This document shows, piece after piece, positions 7,868 to 16,872 of a stretch of DNA of 64,000 nt. How positions within the stretch are numbered: the first letter of the stretch is position 1; every line of letters starts with the position of its first letter. Location: positions 124,001 to 188,000 of the forward strand of contig CAVVYM010000001.1 in NCBI GenBank assembly GCA_963752505.1, in the 5' to 3' direction. Source of the stretch: JACJWR01 sp963752505. Lineage in GTDB: Bacteria > Actinomycetota > Actinomycetes > S36-B12 > UBA10799. Under the pieces are notes generated by a model, which worked only from the letters and a program-made list of their open reading frames with translations, was not told the DNA's origin and made no database searches. The translations under genes and the position numbers were made by a program.

Positions 7868-9727
7868 TCAGGCGTACATGCTGTCCAGGATGTCGCGGTA
7901 CTTGTCCTCGACAACCTTGCGCTTGACCTTCAAGCTGGGGGTGAGCTCGCCGGTGTCGATGCTCAGCGGGGCTTCCAGGATCTCGAACTTCTTGATCGTC
8001 TCCCACTTGTTGAGCTCGGTGTTGAGCTTCTCGATGTTGCCCGACATCTCAGCGTGCATCGCATCGCTGTCGGCAATCGCCTTGAACTGCGCGGCCTGCT
8101 CGTCGTCGGCGGGGCCGACTCCTGCTTCCCAGGTCGCAGGCATGCCGTTCTCCTGTGCCCAGACCAGAGTCGCGTCGGGGTCGAGCGCCACGAGTGCGGA
8201 AGCGAAGTTGCGGTTGTTGGCGTGCACCACGAGCGCCTGTGCAAGGCCGCTGATGGCCTTGAACTTGCCCTCAATGGCGCTCGGGGCGATGTACTTGCCG
8301 CCGGAGGTCTTGACGAGGTCCTTCTTGCGGTCGGTGATCTTGACCCGACCCTTCTCGTCGATCTGACCGATGTCGCCGGTGGAGAACCAGCCGTCGCCGT
8401 GCTCGAAGACCTCGGCGTTGGCGTCGGGCAGGTTGCGGTAACCGCGCATGACGCCCGGACCGCGAACCAGGATTTCGCCGTCGTCGGCGATCCCGATTTC
8501 GGTGCCCGCCATCGGCTCACCAACGGTGCCGAAGACGACGTTGTCAGGCCGCACGATGCAGGTTGCAGCAGACGTTTCGGTGAGGCCGTAACCCTCCAGA
8601 ATGGTGAGGTTGGCCGCGTCGAACCACTCCGCGATGGTTCCGGAGAGTGCCGCCGAACCGGACACGAAGTAACGGATCCTGCCGCCCATCTTCTCGTGCA
8701 GCTTGGAGAAGACCAGTTTGGTGGCGAGGTTGTTCTGCCAACCGCCGTGCGGCTGACCAGCCCGACGCTTCGCCGCTTCACGCTTGCCAACCTCGAACGC
8801 CCAGTTGAAGATCTTTGCCTTCATGCCGCCGGCCGAGGTGCCGTTCTTGATCGCCCCGGCGTAGATCTTCTCGAAGATTCGCGGCACGCCAGCCATGAAG
8901 GTGGGCTGGACGACTGGGAGGTTCTCCACAATCTTCGGGACCCGACCATCGACCGCGGTCGCGAAGCCGATCTGCAACTGACCGGCCTCGAGCACCTTGC
9001 CGAAGGAGTGCGCCAACGGCAGCCACAGGAACTGCACGTCGTCCACGTTGAGGATGCCGATCGCATCCATGGCGGCACCCTCGTAGGTCCAATTGGAGTG
9101 GGTGAGTTCCACGCCCTTGGGCTTGCCGGTGGTACCGGAGGTGTAGATGAGGGTCGCCAGGTTGTCACCCGAGATCGAGGCGCTGCGCTCGTTGACAGCG
9201 TCGGGGTTCTCGGCCAGGAAGTCACGGCCGAGCGCGCGCAGGGCTTCCGTGCTGATGGCCCAGTCGCCGTCGCCTTCGCCGTCAATGACGATGACCTTGC
9301 GCAGGTCGGGCAACTGGTCGCGGGTGTTGCGCACCTTCTCGACCTGCGATTCGTCCTCGGCGAAGAGAATCACGACGTCGGCGTCGGAGAGGATGTACGC
9401 GACATCCTCTTCGCCCGTCGAGGGGTAGACCGTGGTGGTCGCACCGCCGGCGAGCATGATGCCGAGGTCAGCGTTGATCCACTCGAGACGGGTGTTGGAG
9501 GCGATTCCTACGCGTTCTTCGGTCTTCAGTCCGAGGGACAGCAGTCCGGCAGCGAGCAGCGTGGCCTCATCGAAGGTTTCTTTCCACGTGAACGACTGCC
9601 ATCCGCCTTCTGCGGTGGGTTTGCGGAACGCCTCGCGGTCGGGCGTTTTCGCTACTCGGTCGATGAGCATCTGCGCAACGGTCGTGTTCTGTTGCGGCAA
9701 GGACTCCCGAGCCTTGGTGATTTCCAC
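7868..9727 (-). CDS. fadD: Long-chain acyl-CoA synthetase (AMP-forming, FadD15-like)
   Basis: 619-residue adenylate-forming enzyme that activates fatty acids to acyl-CoA through an acyl-AMP. The AMP-binding P-loop motif is TLIYTSGTTGKPKGVELTH, the ANL signature is EGYGLTETSA, and the hinge region holds DGWFSTGDIGQIDEKGRVKITDRKKD and GKYIAPSAIEGKFK. Together these are the pattern of the long FadD15/Faa-type synthetases. The frame is open to a GTG at 9748, but GGAGGA stands seven bases before the GTG at 9727, which I take as the start. It is a single-gene unit, with a hairpin after the stop and a 172-nt gap to lepA upstream. Confidence 0.93.
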   Translation of the reverse strand: MEITKARESLPQQNTTVAQMLIDRVAKTPDREAFRKPTAEGGWQSFTWKETFDEATLLAAGLLSLGLKTEERVGIASNTRLEWINADLGIMLAGGATTTVYPSTGEEDVAYILSDADVVILFAEDESQVEKVRNTRDQLPDLRKVIVIDGEGDGDWAISTEALRALGRDFLAENPDAVNERSASISGDNLATLIYTSGTTGKPKGVELTHSNWTYEGAAMDAIGILNVDDVQFLWLPLAHSFGKVLEAGQLQIGFATAVDGRVPKIVENLPVVQPTFMAGVPRIFEKIYAGAIKNGTSAGGMKAKIFNWAFEVGKREAAKRRAGQPHGGWQNNLATKLVFSKLHEKMGGRIRYFVSGSAALSGTIAEWFDAANLTILEGYGLTETSAATCIVRPDNVVFGTVGEPMAGTEIGIADDGEILVRGPGVMRGYRNLPDANAEVFEHGDGWFSTGDIGQIDEKGRVKITDRKKDLVKTSGGKYIAPSAIEGKFKAISGLAQALVVHANNRNFASALVALDPDATLVWAQENGMPATWEAGVGPADDEQAAQFKAIADSDAMHAEMSGNIEKLNTELNKWETIKKFEILEAPLSIDTGELTPSLKVKRKVVEDKYRDILDSMYA

Positions 9728-9899
9728 TGCTGGTTCCTCCGATTCCACCGGCCGAATCTCGGCCGGACGTTAATTGAGCCTAGGGGTTCTCATGGTGAAA
9801 TGCCGTGACGCACGTGATGAATCTCACCGTGTCAACCGGATTGTAGGCGCAAAGTCACTCGGAGTCATCCACTCACCCGTACCAATCTTCTGCCGAGCG

Positions 9900-11750
9900 T
9901 CAGTCTCCGGACGTGCTCAGCGCCGCGATGAAGGCCTCCTGAGGGACCTCGACGCGCCCCACCATCTTCATCCGCTTCTTGCCTTCCTTCTGCTTCTCCA
10001 GCAGTTTGCGCTTACGCGAGATGTCGCCGCCGTAGCACTTGGCGAGCACATCCTTACGGATCGCGCGAATGGTCTCCCGCGCGATCACGCGGGATCCGAC
10101 GGCGGCCTGGATCGGAACCTCAAACTGCTGGCGCGGGATCAGTTCGCGCAGCCGAGCGGTCAACGCCACCCCATAGGCGTACGCCTTGTCCTTGTGCACG
10201 ATGGCGCTGAAGGCGTCCACCTTCTCCCCCTGCAGCAGGATGTCGACCTTCACCAGATCGGAGGCTTCCTCCCCGCTGGGGTCGTAGTCCAGGGATGCGT
10301 AGCCCCTGGTGCGGGACTTCAACTGGTCGAAGAAGTCGAAGACGATCTCCGCTAGCGGCAACGTGTACCGGAGTTCGACGCGGTCCTCGGAGAGGTAGTC
10401 CATGCCCAGCATCACACCGCGCCGCTGCTGGCACAGTTCCATGACTGTTCCCACGAATTCCGTCGGGGTCAGGATCGTCGCGCGCACCACCGGCTCGAAG
10501 ACTTCGGCCACTTTGCCGACCGGGAACTCGCTGGGGTTGGTCACGACGTGTTCCGCGGCGTCCTCCATCACCACCCGGTAGACGACGTTGGGCGCGGTCG
10601 AGATCAGGTCGAGGTTGAACTCCCGTTCCAACCGCTCGCGCACGATTTCCAAGTGCAGCAGGCCGAGGAAGCCGCAACGGAATCCGAATCCAAGCGCCGC
10701 CGAGGATTCGGGTTCGAACACCAGCGCGGCATCGTTGAGCTTGAGCTTGTCGAGGGCATCGCGCAGCAACGGGTAGTCGGATCCGTCGATGGGGTAGAGC
10801 CCGGCGAAAACCATCGGCCGTGGGTCTCGATACCCGCCCAGCGACTCGGCCGCTGGTTGGTGCGCCGAGGTGATGGTGTCGCCAACGCGGGATTGGCGCA
10901 CATCCTTGACCCCCGTGATGAGGTAGCCCACCTCACCGGCGGCCAGCCCCTGGGAGACTGTCGGTTCCGGACTGATCACGCCGATCTCGAGGGCCTCGTG
11001 GGTGGCGCCGGTGCTCATCATCGTGATTCGTTCACGCGGCGCGAGGGAACCGTCCACTACGCGCACGTAGGTGACGACCCCCCGGTAGGAGTCGTAGACG
11101 CTGTCGAAGATCAGCGCGCGTGCCCTCGCGTCGGGATCGCCCGACGGCGGCGGCACTAAGTCGATCACCGTATCCAGCAGGTCAGCCACGCCGTCCCCGG
11201 TCTTCGCACTCACGCGCAGCACGTCGGCCGGGTCACAGCCGATGATGTGGGCAAGTTCCGCCGCGTACTTCTCCGGTTGCGCGCCGGGCAGATCGATCTT
11301 GTTGAGCACAGGAATGATCATCAGATCGTTCTCCAGCGCCAGGTACAGGTTCGCCAGCGTCTGCGCCTCGATGCCCTGCGCGGCATCGACCAGCAGGATC
11401 GCCCCCTCGCAGGCGGCAAGCGAGCGGGAGACCTCGTAGGTGAAGTCGACGTGGCCCGGCGTATCGATGAGGTTGAGTACGTAGTCGCGGCCATCGCCGG
11501 CGCGGTACGGCAACCGCACGGCCTGGGATTTGATGGTGATGCCGCGCTCCCGCTCGATGTCCATCCGATCCAGGTATTGCGCACGCATTTGTCGGTCGGA
11601 GACGACACCCGTGAGTTGCAGCATCCGATCGGCCAGCGTCGACTTGCCATGATCGATGTGGGCGATGATGCAGAAGTTACGAATCGCCTCCGCCGGCGTG
11701 GATCCGGGGGTATTCACACCGGGGCTGTGCTGCCCTTGACCGACTGTCAC
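9900..11750 (-). CDS. lepA: Elongation factor 4 (LepA), ribosome back-translocase GTPase
   Basis: 616-residue translational GTPase. The G1 motif is in IAHIDHGKSTLADR, G2 in RERGITIK, G3 is DTPGH and G4 is NKID. The C-terminal LepA domain follows, with GFRCGFLGLLHLEI, LDYDPSGEE and a basic tail KRKLLEKQKEGKKRMK. LepA acts on stalled or mistranslocated ribosomes and affects 30S assembly. The start used is a GTG at 11750; an internal GTG (VNTPGSTPAEAIRNF) is possible since the conserved part starts around AIRNFCIIAHIDHG. It is divergent from rpsT, the usual actinobacterial lepA/rpsT arrangement. Confidence 0.96.
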   Translation of the reverse strand: MTVGQGQHSPGVNTPGSTPAEAIRNFCIIAHIDHGKSTLADRMLQLTGVVSDRQMRAQYLDRMDIERERGITIKSQAVRLPYRAGDGRDYVLNLIDTPGHVDFTYEVSRSLAACEGAILLVDAAQGIEAQTLANLYLALENDLMIIPVLNKIDLPGAQPEKYAAELAHIIGCDPADVLRVSAKTGDGVADLLDTVIDLVPPPSGDPDARARALIFDSVYDSYRGVVTYVRVVDGSLAPRERITMMSTGATHEALEIGVISPEPTVSQGLAAGEVGYLITGVKDVRQSRVGDTITSAHQPAAESLGGYRDPRPMVFAGLYPIDGSDYPLLRDALDKLKLNDAALVFEPESSAALGFGFRCGFLGLLHLEIVRERLEREFNLDLISTAPNVVYRVVMEDAAEHVVTNPSEFPVGKVAEVFEPVVRATILTPTEFVGTVMELCQQRRGVMLGMDYLSEDRVELRYTLPLAEIVFDFFDQLKSRTRGYASLDYDPSGEEASDLVKVDILLQGEKVDAFSAIVHKDKAYAYGVALTARLRELIPRQQFEVPIQAAVGSRVIARETIRAIRKDVLAKCYGGDISRKRKLLEKQKEGKKRMKMVGRVEVPQEAFIAALSTSGD

Positions 11751-11796
11751 CGGGCTATCTTCCCACGGCCGCGATTCCGCGCAGGGGCCGAGCGAG

Positions 11797-11824
11797 TTTC
11801 ACCCCGCATGCCCTGCGCTACACT
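11797..11824 (+). promoter_or_regulatory. Candidate rpsT promoter
   Basis: A -10-like hexamer TACACT (11819-11824) with a weak -35 match TTTCAC (11797-11802) at 16-nt spacing, about 120 nt before the rpsT start. Assignment is by position and hexamer only. The leader between it and rpsT shows no structure I can name. Confidence 0.35.
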
Positions 11825-11946
11825 GGGGGTCTGGCCTTGGCCGCGCTTCGTCCTGCGCTCGTGCCGCCGAGTCCTCCCCGACCGAAAACTCTCCAGAACC
11901 AGCACTGCACGCGCCCAGCGTGTGCCTCGCAGCAGATTGGTAAACC

Positions 11947-12213
11947 GTGGCCAACATCAAGTCCCAGATCAAGCGCATCCGCACCAACGAGAAGCATCGC
12001 CTCCGCAACAAGTCGGTCAAGAGCGAACTGCGCACCCTCGTGCGGCACGTGCGCGAAGCGGTCGACGCAGGCGACGCAGCGGCCGCGCAGACTGCGGCTC
12101 AGCGGGCTTCGCGTGCACTTGACAAGGCCGTCTCCAAAGGCGTGATCCACAAGAACCAGGCCGCGAATCGCAAGAGTGCGGTGGCCAAGGCCGCCGACAG
12201 CGTCAGCGCATAG
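11947..12213 (+). CDS. rpsT: 30S ribosomal protein S20 (bS20)
   Basis: 88-residue basic protein, MANIKSQIKRIRTNEKHRLR at the N-terminus, then KSVKSELRTLVRHVREAVDAG and a C-terminal basic helix (VIHKNQAANRKSAVAK), all diagnostic of S20, which binds 16S rRNA early in 30S assembly. Start is GTG at 11947. Length and lysine/arginine content are normal. It is on the opposite strand to lepA and converges with the sigma-factor gene, with one base between the two stop codons. Confidence 0.96.
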   Translation: MANIKSQIKRIRTNEKHRLRNKSVKSELRTLVRHVREAVDAGDAAAAQTAAQRASRALDKAVSKGVIHKNQAANRKSAVAKAADSVSA

Positions 12214-12214
12214 C

Positions 12215-13012
12215 TCACGTCATCATCCCGGGCCGAGAGCCACGGAGATTGCGCAGCCGCCGTTCGATGGCGGGCGGAATCGTGGAGTCCGGATCCCGAG
12301 TTGCAGCCGCGTTCTCCCCGGCGAGGGCCTCCGTCGTGGCCACGAGCGATCGGTAGAGAGCCGGGCAGGTGGGGCAACCGGCAAGGTGGGCCTCCAGCGC
12401 AGCCGCAGTTCGCGCGTCCACGTCGTTGTCGAGGTAGTCGCTGACGTTGCGCCGGGCCTCCCAGCAGCTCAGCGGAATGCCTCGCACCGCCTCGCGCCGT
12501 TCGACGCCGTTGGCCAACGCGGTCACGAGCATCATGCGTCCTCGCCTCAGCCGCTGTTTGGCGGCGGGTAACCCGATCTCGAATATTTCGGCGATCTCCG
12601 GAGTCGTCAGACCGTGCGCGTCGTGCAAAACGACGGCCGCCCGGTGGGTGTAGGGAAGCCGGATGAGGGCATCGTGGAGTTCGGCCGAGGTCTCGGCCCT
12701 AGCAACGACGACTGCCGCATCGACTGTGTAATCGTTGTCCTGCCAACGCTTCTCGACTTCCGTGGCGATGTCGGAGTCGGGCACTTCACGCCGGGCGCGT
12801 GCCCGGTCAACCGCCAGGTTGTGCAGAATCCGATGCAGCCAGGTTGCGAGCGACGATTCGGCGCGGAAAGACTCTGAACGCTCAAGCGCGCGAACGCACG
12901 TGTCGCCGACGAGGTCCTGGGCAAGATCTGGATCACGCACCATCGAGGTGGCGTACCGAAGTAGCCCAGGAACCTGCGCCGGCAGAAGGTCTGCGAGCTC
13001 GGATTGGTCCAT
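12215..13012 (-). CDS. ECF-type sigma-70 factor with C-terminal zinc-finger (zf-HC2) domain
   Basis: 265 residues. Region 2 lies at about residues 15-75 (LLRYATSMVRDPDLAQDLV, SLATWLHRILHNLAVDRARA) and region 4 at about 110-165 (LPYTHRAAVVLHDAHGLTTPEIAEIF, KQRLRRGR). The extra C-terminal part carries C183, H209, C213 and C216, the C-x25-H-x3-C-x2-C pattern of the zinc-binding anti-sigma (zf-HC2) domain. This domain is normally a separate anti-sigma protein; here it is fused, so the protein may be self-inhibited and respond to redox or metal state (inference). No transmembrane segment is present and no separate anti-sigma gene is adjacent. The ATG at 13012 gives a normal region 2; the frame is open to 13246. 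Confidence 0.87.
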   Translation of the reverse strand: MDQSELADLLPAQVPGLLRYATSMVRDPDLAQDLVGDTCVRALERSESFRAESSLATWLHRILHNLAVDRARARREVPDSDIATEVEKRWQDNDYTVDAAVVVARAETSAELHDALIRLPYTHRAAVVLHDAHGLTTPEIAEIFEIGLPAAKQRLRRGRMMLVTALANGVERREAVRGIPLSCWEARRNVSDYLDNDVDARTAAALEAHLAGCPTCPALYRSLVATTEALAGENAAATRDPDSTIPPAIERRLRNLRGSRPGMMT

Positions 13013-13058
13013 GGCTGGCAGGCTAGCGATCGTCCAACCAGGCAAACCCCACGTGCGA

Positions 13059-13298
13059 TCAGCCGACCGCAGTGCGCTCGGGCTGCGCCTTGGATGTGTT
13101 GACCGGGCACGTACTGAGGCCAAAGAGCCGATACAACGGGCAGAAGCCAGCGGCTGCTGTGACCAGCATGACAACCCCGACAACGGCCAGCACGATCCCG
13201 AGCACAGATCCGATTCCCACCGCGAGCGCGGCTGCGAAAGCAGCAACTGCGACCACGACGCGGATCATCCGATCGATGTTCGATTCATTACGAGTCAT
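13059..13298 (-). CDS. DUF2892 (YgaP-like) inner membrane protein
   Basis: 79 residues: a short polar head MTRNESNIDRMIRVVV, two hydrophobic segments (about 12-32 and 33-52) and the family's conserved end FCPLYRLFGLSTCPVN. DUF2892 domains form a two-helix hairpin and are often fused to or next to rhodanese domains; none is seen here. AGGGG lies eight bases before the ATG at 13298, although the frame is open to 13418. It lies between holA and the sigma-factor gene on the same strand. Confidence 0.87.
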   Translation of the reverse strand: MTRNESNIDRMIRVVVAVAAFAAALAVGIGSVLGIVLAVVGVVMLVTAAAGFCPLYRLFGLSTCPVNTSKAQPERTAVG

Positions 13299-13431
13299 GA
13301 TGCGATCCCCTTTCGGCGTCCGGCGGCAGGTCCGCCGGTGTTTCTGTCGCATCATGGACGCGCGAGCCCGCCAAATGGATACATCCGATTCGGTGAGAAG
13401 CGTTGCCGTGGCTTGCATCTTCCTGTGCTCC

Positions 13432-14418
13432 TCAGGGAGCGGAGGGAGTGGCCATGTCGATCACAGCCCGCTCGAGGACGTACGCCTTCTGCTCGTCGCC
13501 GAGTGCGGATGCGGCGTCGTAGCCGCCCTTCATCAGCACCGAGAGTCGTGCCAACTGGGCAATGGCATCGGCGATCTCCTCCGAGCTCCAGCGTCGGGCC
13601 TGGTGGACGGCCGTGCGAGCCATCCATTCAGGAATCTTCAACGCCGCGGCAACGTCTGCCGCGGCCCCTGAGCCAGCCCGTGCGGTCTTGGCGGCGGCCA
13701 GCCGTTGGAACGTGATGGTCAGCGCCGTGACGGTCATCAGACCTGCTCGTGTACCGCCCTCGTGCAGGGCGAAGCGCAGGCGCTCCAAGGCGAGCGGGGC
13801 GTCCCGGCCGACCACTGCGTCGGCGATCTCGTAGCCCTTGATCTCCACATGTCCGGAGTAGTACTGCGCTGCATCCTCCCGGCCGATGTGGTCGTGCTGA
13901 ACGTCGCTGCACAACTGCGCCACCGCACTTGCCAGGCCGCGGGGTTCGGCGCCGATCGCGTCCACCAGTAGCGCCACCGTCGCCTGGTCGGCGCTCTTGC
14001 GCGCCCGACGGAACTCCGCCACCACGAAATCGGTCACGGCCCGACCCTTGAGCGGATCGGCCTTCACCACTGTGCCCATCTTCGTCAACCGGTTGCGCAC
14101 CTTGGTGGAGCCGCGACCGCCGGCGTGCACCACGATCCACCCAGTGTCGGTGCTGGAGCTGATCATGTCGCATACCTGTGAACCCGTGGACTCGTCGAGG
14201 AGCTGGAAATCGCGCAACACGATGGTCGGGCTGCCCCCGAAGAGGTCTGGTGATGCGGCGTTCATGAGGTCCGGCAGGATTCCCGACGACGCCCCGGACA
14301 CCTCGGATACTTCGGCCCCCTGAGTCCGCCAGGCCGTGACGGCGGCAGCGATCTCGCGCTCGGCGAAGAACTCCTGGCTGCCGAGCACAACAAGCACCCG
14401 CGGCGGCGTCGAGGTCAT
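13432..14418 (-). CDS. holA: DNA polymerase III delta subunit
   Basis: About 328 residues. HolA opens the beta clamp within the clamp-loader complex. The N-terminal half has the delta-subunit pattern (VLVVLGSQEFFAEREIAAAV, then SPTIVLRDFQLLDESTGSQ). The middle includes NRLTKMGTVVKADPLKGRAV, and the C-terminal half (EIADAVVGRDAPLALERLRF, GLMTVTALTITFQRLAAAKT) matches the collar domain. Two in-frame ATGs upstream (14430 and 14463) are possible; I take 14418, which places the conserved domain at the N-terminus. It lies directly after comEC in transcription order, the standard comEA-comEC-holA order of actinobacteria. Confidence 0.92.
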   Translation of the reverse strand: MTSTPPRVLVVLGSQEFFAEREIAAAVTAWRTQGAEVSEVSGASSGILPDLMNAASPDLFGGSPTIVLRDFQLLDESTGSQVCDMISSSTDTGWIVVHAGGRGSTKVRNRLTKMGTVVKADPLKGRAVTDFVVAEFRRARKSADQATVALLVDAIGAEPRGLASAVAQLCSDVQHDHIGREDAAQYYSGHVEIKGYEIADAVVGRDAPLALERLRFALHEGGTRAGLMTVTALTITFQRLAAAKTARAGSGAAADVAAALKIPEWMARTAVHQARRWSSEEIADAIAQLARLSVLMKGGYDAASALGDEQKAYVLERAVIDMATPSAP

Positions 14419-14490
14419 GCCGACAAGCATGACAGCACTCGACCGCACCGGCGATCGGCACACCCCGGCGGAGTCGCGCCACCGGCCGCC

Positions 14491-16872
14491 TCAGGAGCGG
14501 TCATGGACCCGCCTGGTCACCACGGTCGTTGATCCATCGTCCCCGCCGACCGCGATCACGTCTCCGTGCAGGTCTGTGCGGGCCACGGCCGCCCCGCTGG
14601 CCGCCCACGAGGCCACGGTCTCCGCAGACGGATGCCCGTAGTCGTTGTCGGCACCGTTGGAGACGACGGCCACGTCCGCTCCGACCCAGCGGGCGAACCG
14701 GGGATGCTGATTCGCGGAGCCGTGGTGCGGCACTTTCGCCAGGTCCACCTGCAGCGACGGTGCCGACGCCATGAGCGCGCGCTGCGCCTCCGGTTCGATG
14801 TCTCCGGTCAGCAGCACCCGAGTCAGGGCCCGCGGCGAATCGACCGTTGCCGAAAGCACGAGGCTGGCGTTGTTCGGCACCGATCCAGCGTCGATTATCC
14901 GCCCCGGGCCTAGCACCGTGAGGCGCACCCAACCTGCCTCGAACTGTTGGCCCAGTCGAGCGACGTCAAGCGTGACCGGGGCCGCAGCGGCGAGCGATTC
15001 CAACGTCGCGTCGTAGGTCTGCGCCGGTTCCGGGAGCGGCGAGACCAGCACCCTGGGCGGGCCGAACCGTTCGGCTACCGGACCCACGCCGGTGACATGG
15101 TCGGCGTGGAAATGGCTCAAAATGACGGCCGGTACGTGGGATATCCCGTTGCGGAGCAGGCAATCGGCCGCACCCTCAGGTGTCGGGCCGGCATCGACCA
15201 GCACGGCCGATTGCGGCCCCGCCCGGAGCAAAACCGCATCACCCTGCCCGACATCACACACGACCACCTGCCAGTCCTTGGCCGGCGATGGGAGCGCGGC
15301 CGGCACCACAGCTGCGGTGATGCTTCCCAGCGCAACGGCCAAGGGGACCAGAATCGGCAGAGCGCGCCAGCGCCGACCCAGCAGGGCAACGGCTCCCACC
15401 GCGACGACCACCGCCACGGCTGGCCAGAACCCGGCGGGCCAGCGCAACCGACCGCCCGGCACTGCCGACGTCACCTCGGCGACGGCAAGAATCCAGCCCG
15501 CTCCGGCTGTTGGAATCGGGCTGGCCGCTGCCGCGAGTTCCGGCTGCACCCAAGCCAGCATCGCCACGATCAATCCGCTCACGGTCACGAGGCCCACGAG
15601 CGGCGCGGCGGCGACGTTGGCCAGCACGGAGAGCAGTGAGATGCCCTGCCCGTAGGCGGCGATGAGGGGCATCGTGGCGAATCCCGCCGCCGCGGCGGTG
15701 AGCACCGACGCCAGCACGGCTGTGACGGATAGGCGGGCCGCCGGTGGCACCCGTCCGGCGATGGTCGTCACTAGGGTTCGCCCCGGTACCGCCACCAGGA
15801 TCAGGCCGGCGGTAGCGGCGCAGCTCAAGGCGAAGCCGCGCGACGAGGCCAACCACGGGTCCACCACGAGCAGGGCGCTCAGCGCAACGGCCAGGGCGGC
15901 AAATCCAGTGCCTCCCCCCAGCCACAGACCAGCTATCGCGACCAGCGCCATCGCCGTGGCCCGAACCACGCTGGGTTCCGGGCCGACAACGGTGACGTAG
16001 GCCGCCACCACAGCTAGCGCCGGCACCAGGGCTGCGCGCCCGGTGAACCCGACGAACCGCGCGAGCACGAGAACTGCCCCGCAAACCAGGGCGATGTTGG
16101 CACCGCTCACCGCCGTCAGATGCGACAGCCCCGACGAACGCATGGCTTCTTGGCTGTCCTCGGACAATCCGGAATCATCGCCGAACACCATGCCCAGCAC
16201 CAGGTTCGACTGCTCGGGGAGGTTCACCGGCAGTGCTGCGGCCAACCTGTCGACGACGTCCGAAGTCCACGACGTGTCAGGTTGGACCCGGCCCGGCTCG
16301 CCGGTCGACGTGAGGGTGGCCGAGTGGCCCAGGTGCGGCTGCTGCGGCGACGACACCCGGAAGTCCCCGGTCAGGCGGTCCCCGGGCCGAAGGAGTTCGG
16401 CGGAGAGGGGCAGGATTGCCAGCGTCCCCACCGTGCTGCCAAGGTGCCACGTCTCGGTGGCGGTGTGGATCTCTCGAACCTGCGCCACGAAACGTTGCCG
16501 GTTCACATCGGCTTGCCACAGCGGTCCGCCAGTCACGGCCCTCGCGGGCGTGACGACCTCGACCTCGGCCACCACCCGGGCGCGCTGATCGATCAACTTC
16601 TGCCAGGGTCCTGCGTCACGTACGACCAGGTGGACACCGGTGCTGATGGACACCAGCACGACGACGCCGGCCACGGCCGCCGCTGCGACCCGCAGCGGCG
16701 TCGGATGCCTGGCACACAGGCGTAGGGCGACGCCGACGGCACCTGCGGCCATCGCGACACAGGCCCAAGGCAGCCACGCCGGGCCTCGGGGTAGAACAAG
16801 GGCCATCAACCAGGCGGCCAGTCCCGGTGGCAGTAACAGGAAGGAGCGGTGGTCAAGGATGCCGCGGCTCAC
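14491..16872 (-). CDS. comEC: ComEC/Rec2 DNA-uptake channel protein with metallo-beta-lactamase-like domain
   Basis: 793 residues. N-terminal hydrophobic helices and a DUF4131-like region come first. The Competence domain with multiple transmembrane segments follows, marked by the conserved SGLSHLTAVSGANIALV. The C-terminal domain is metallo-beta-lactamase-like (VVCDVGQGDAVLLRAG, LVDAGP, LSHFHADHVTGV with the HxHxDH metal site, LLTGDIE, VPHHGSANQ). ComEC is the membrane channel that carries one DNA strand into the cell during transformation. The GTG start overlaps the comEA stop as GTGA. No competence pilus genes are in the window, so function in uptake here is inferred from the family. Confidence 0.94.
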   Translation of the reverse strand: MSRGILDHRSFLLLPPGLAAWLMALVLPRGPAWLPWACVAMAAGAVGVALRLCARHPTPLRVAAAAVAGVVVLVSISTGVHLVVRDAGPWQKLIDQRARVVAEVEVVTPARAVTGGPLWQADVNRQRFVAQVREIHTATETWHLGSTVGTLAILPLSAELLRPGDRLTGDFRVSSPQQPHLGHSATLTSTGEPGRVQPDTSWTSDVVDRLAAALPVNLPEQSNLVLGMVFGDDSGLSEDSQEAMRSSGLSHLTAVSGANIALVCGAVLVLARFVGFTGRAALVPALAVVAAYVTVVGPEPSVVRATAMALVAIAGLWLGGGTGFAALAVALSALLVVDPWLASSRGFALSCAATAGLILVAVPGRTLVTTIAGRVPPAARLSVTAVLASVLTAAAAGFATMPLIAAYGQGISLLSVLANVAAAPLVGLVTVSGLIVAMLAWVQPELAAAASPIPTAGAGWILAVAEVTSAVPGGRLRWPAGFWPAVAVVVAVGAVALLGRRWRALPILVPLAVALGSITAAVVPAALPSPAKDWQVVVCDVGQGDAVLLRAGPQSAVLVDAGPTPEGAADCLLRNGISHVPAVILSHFHADHVTGVGPVAERFGPPRVLVSPLPEPAQTYDATLESLAAAAPVTLDVARLGQQFEAGWVRLTVLGPGRIIDAGSVPNNASLVLSATVDSPRALTRVLLTGDIEPEAQRALMASAPSLQVDLAKVPHHGSANQHPRFARWVGADVAVVSNGADNDYGHPSAETVASWAASGAAVARTDLHGDVIAVGGDDGSTTVVTRRVHDRS

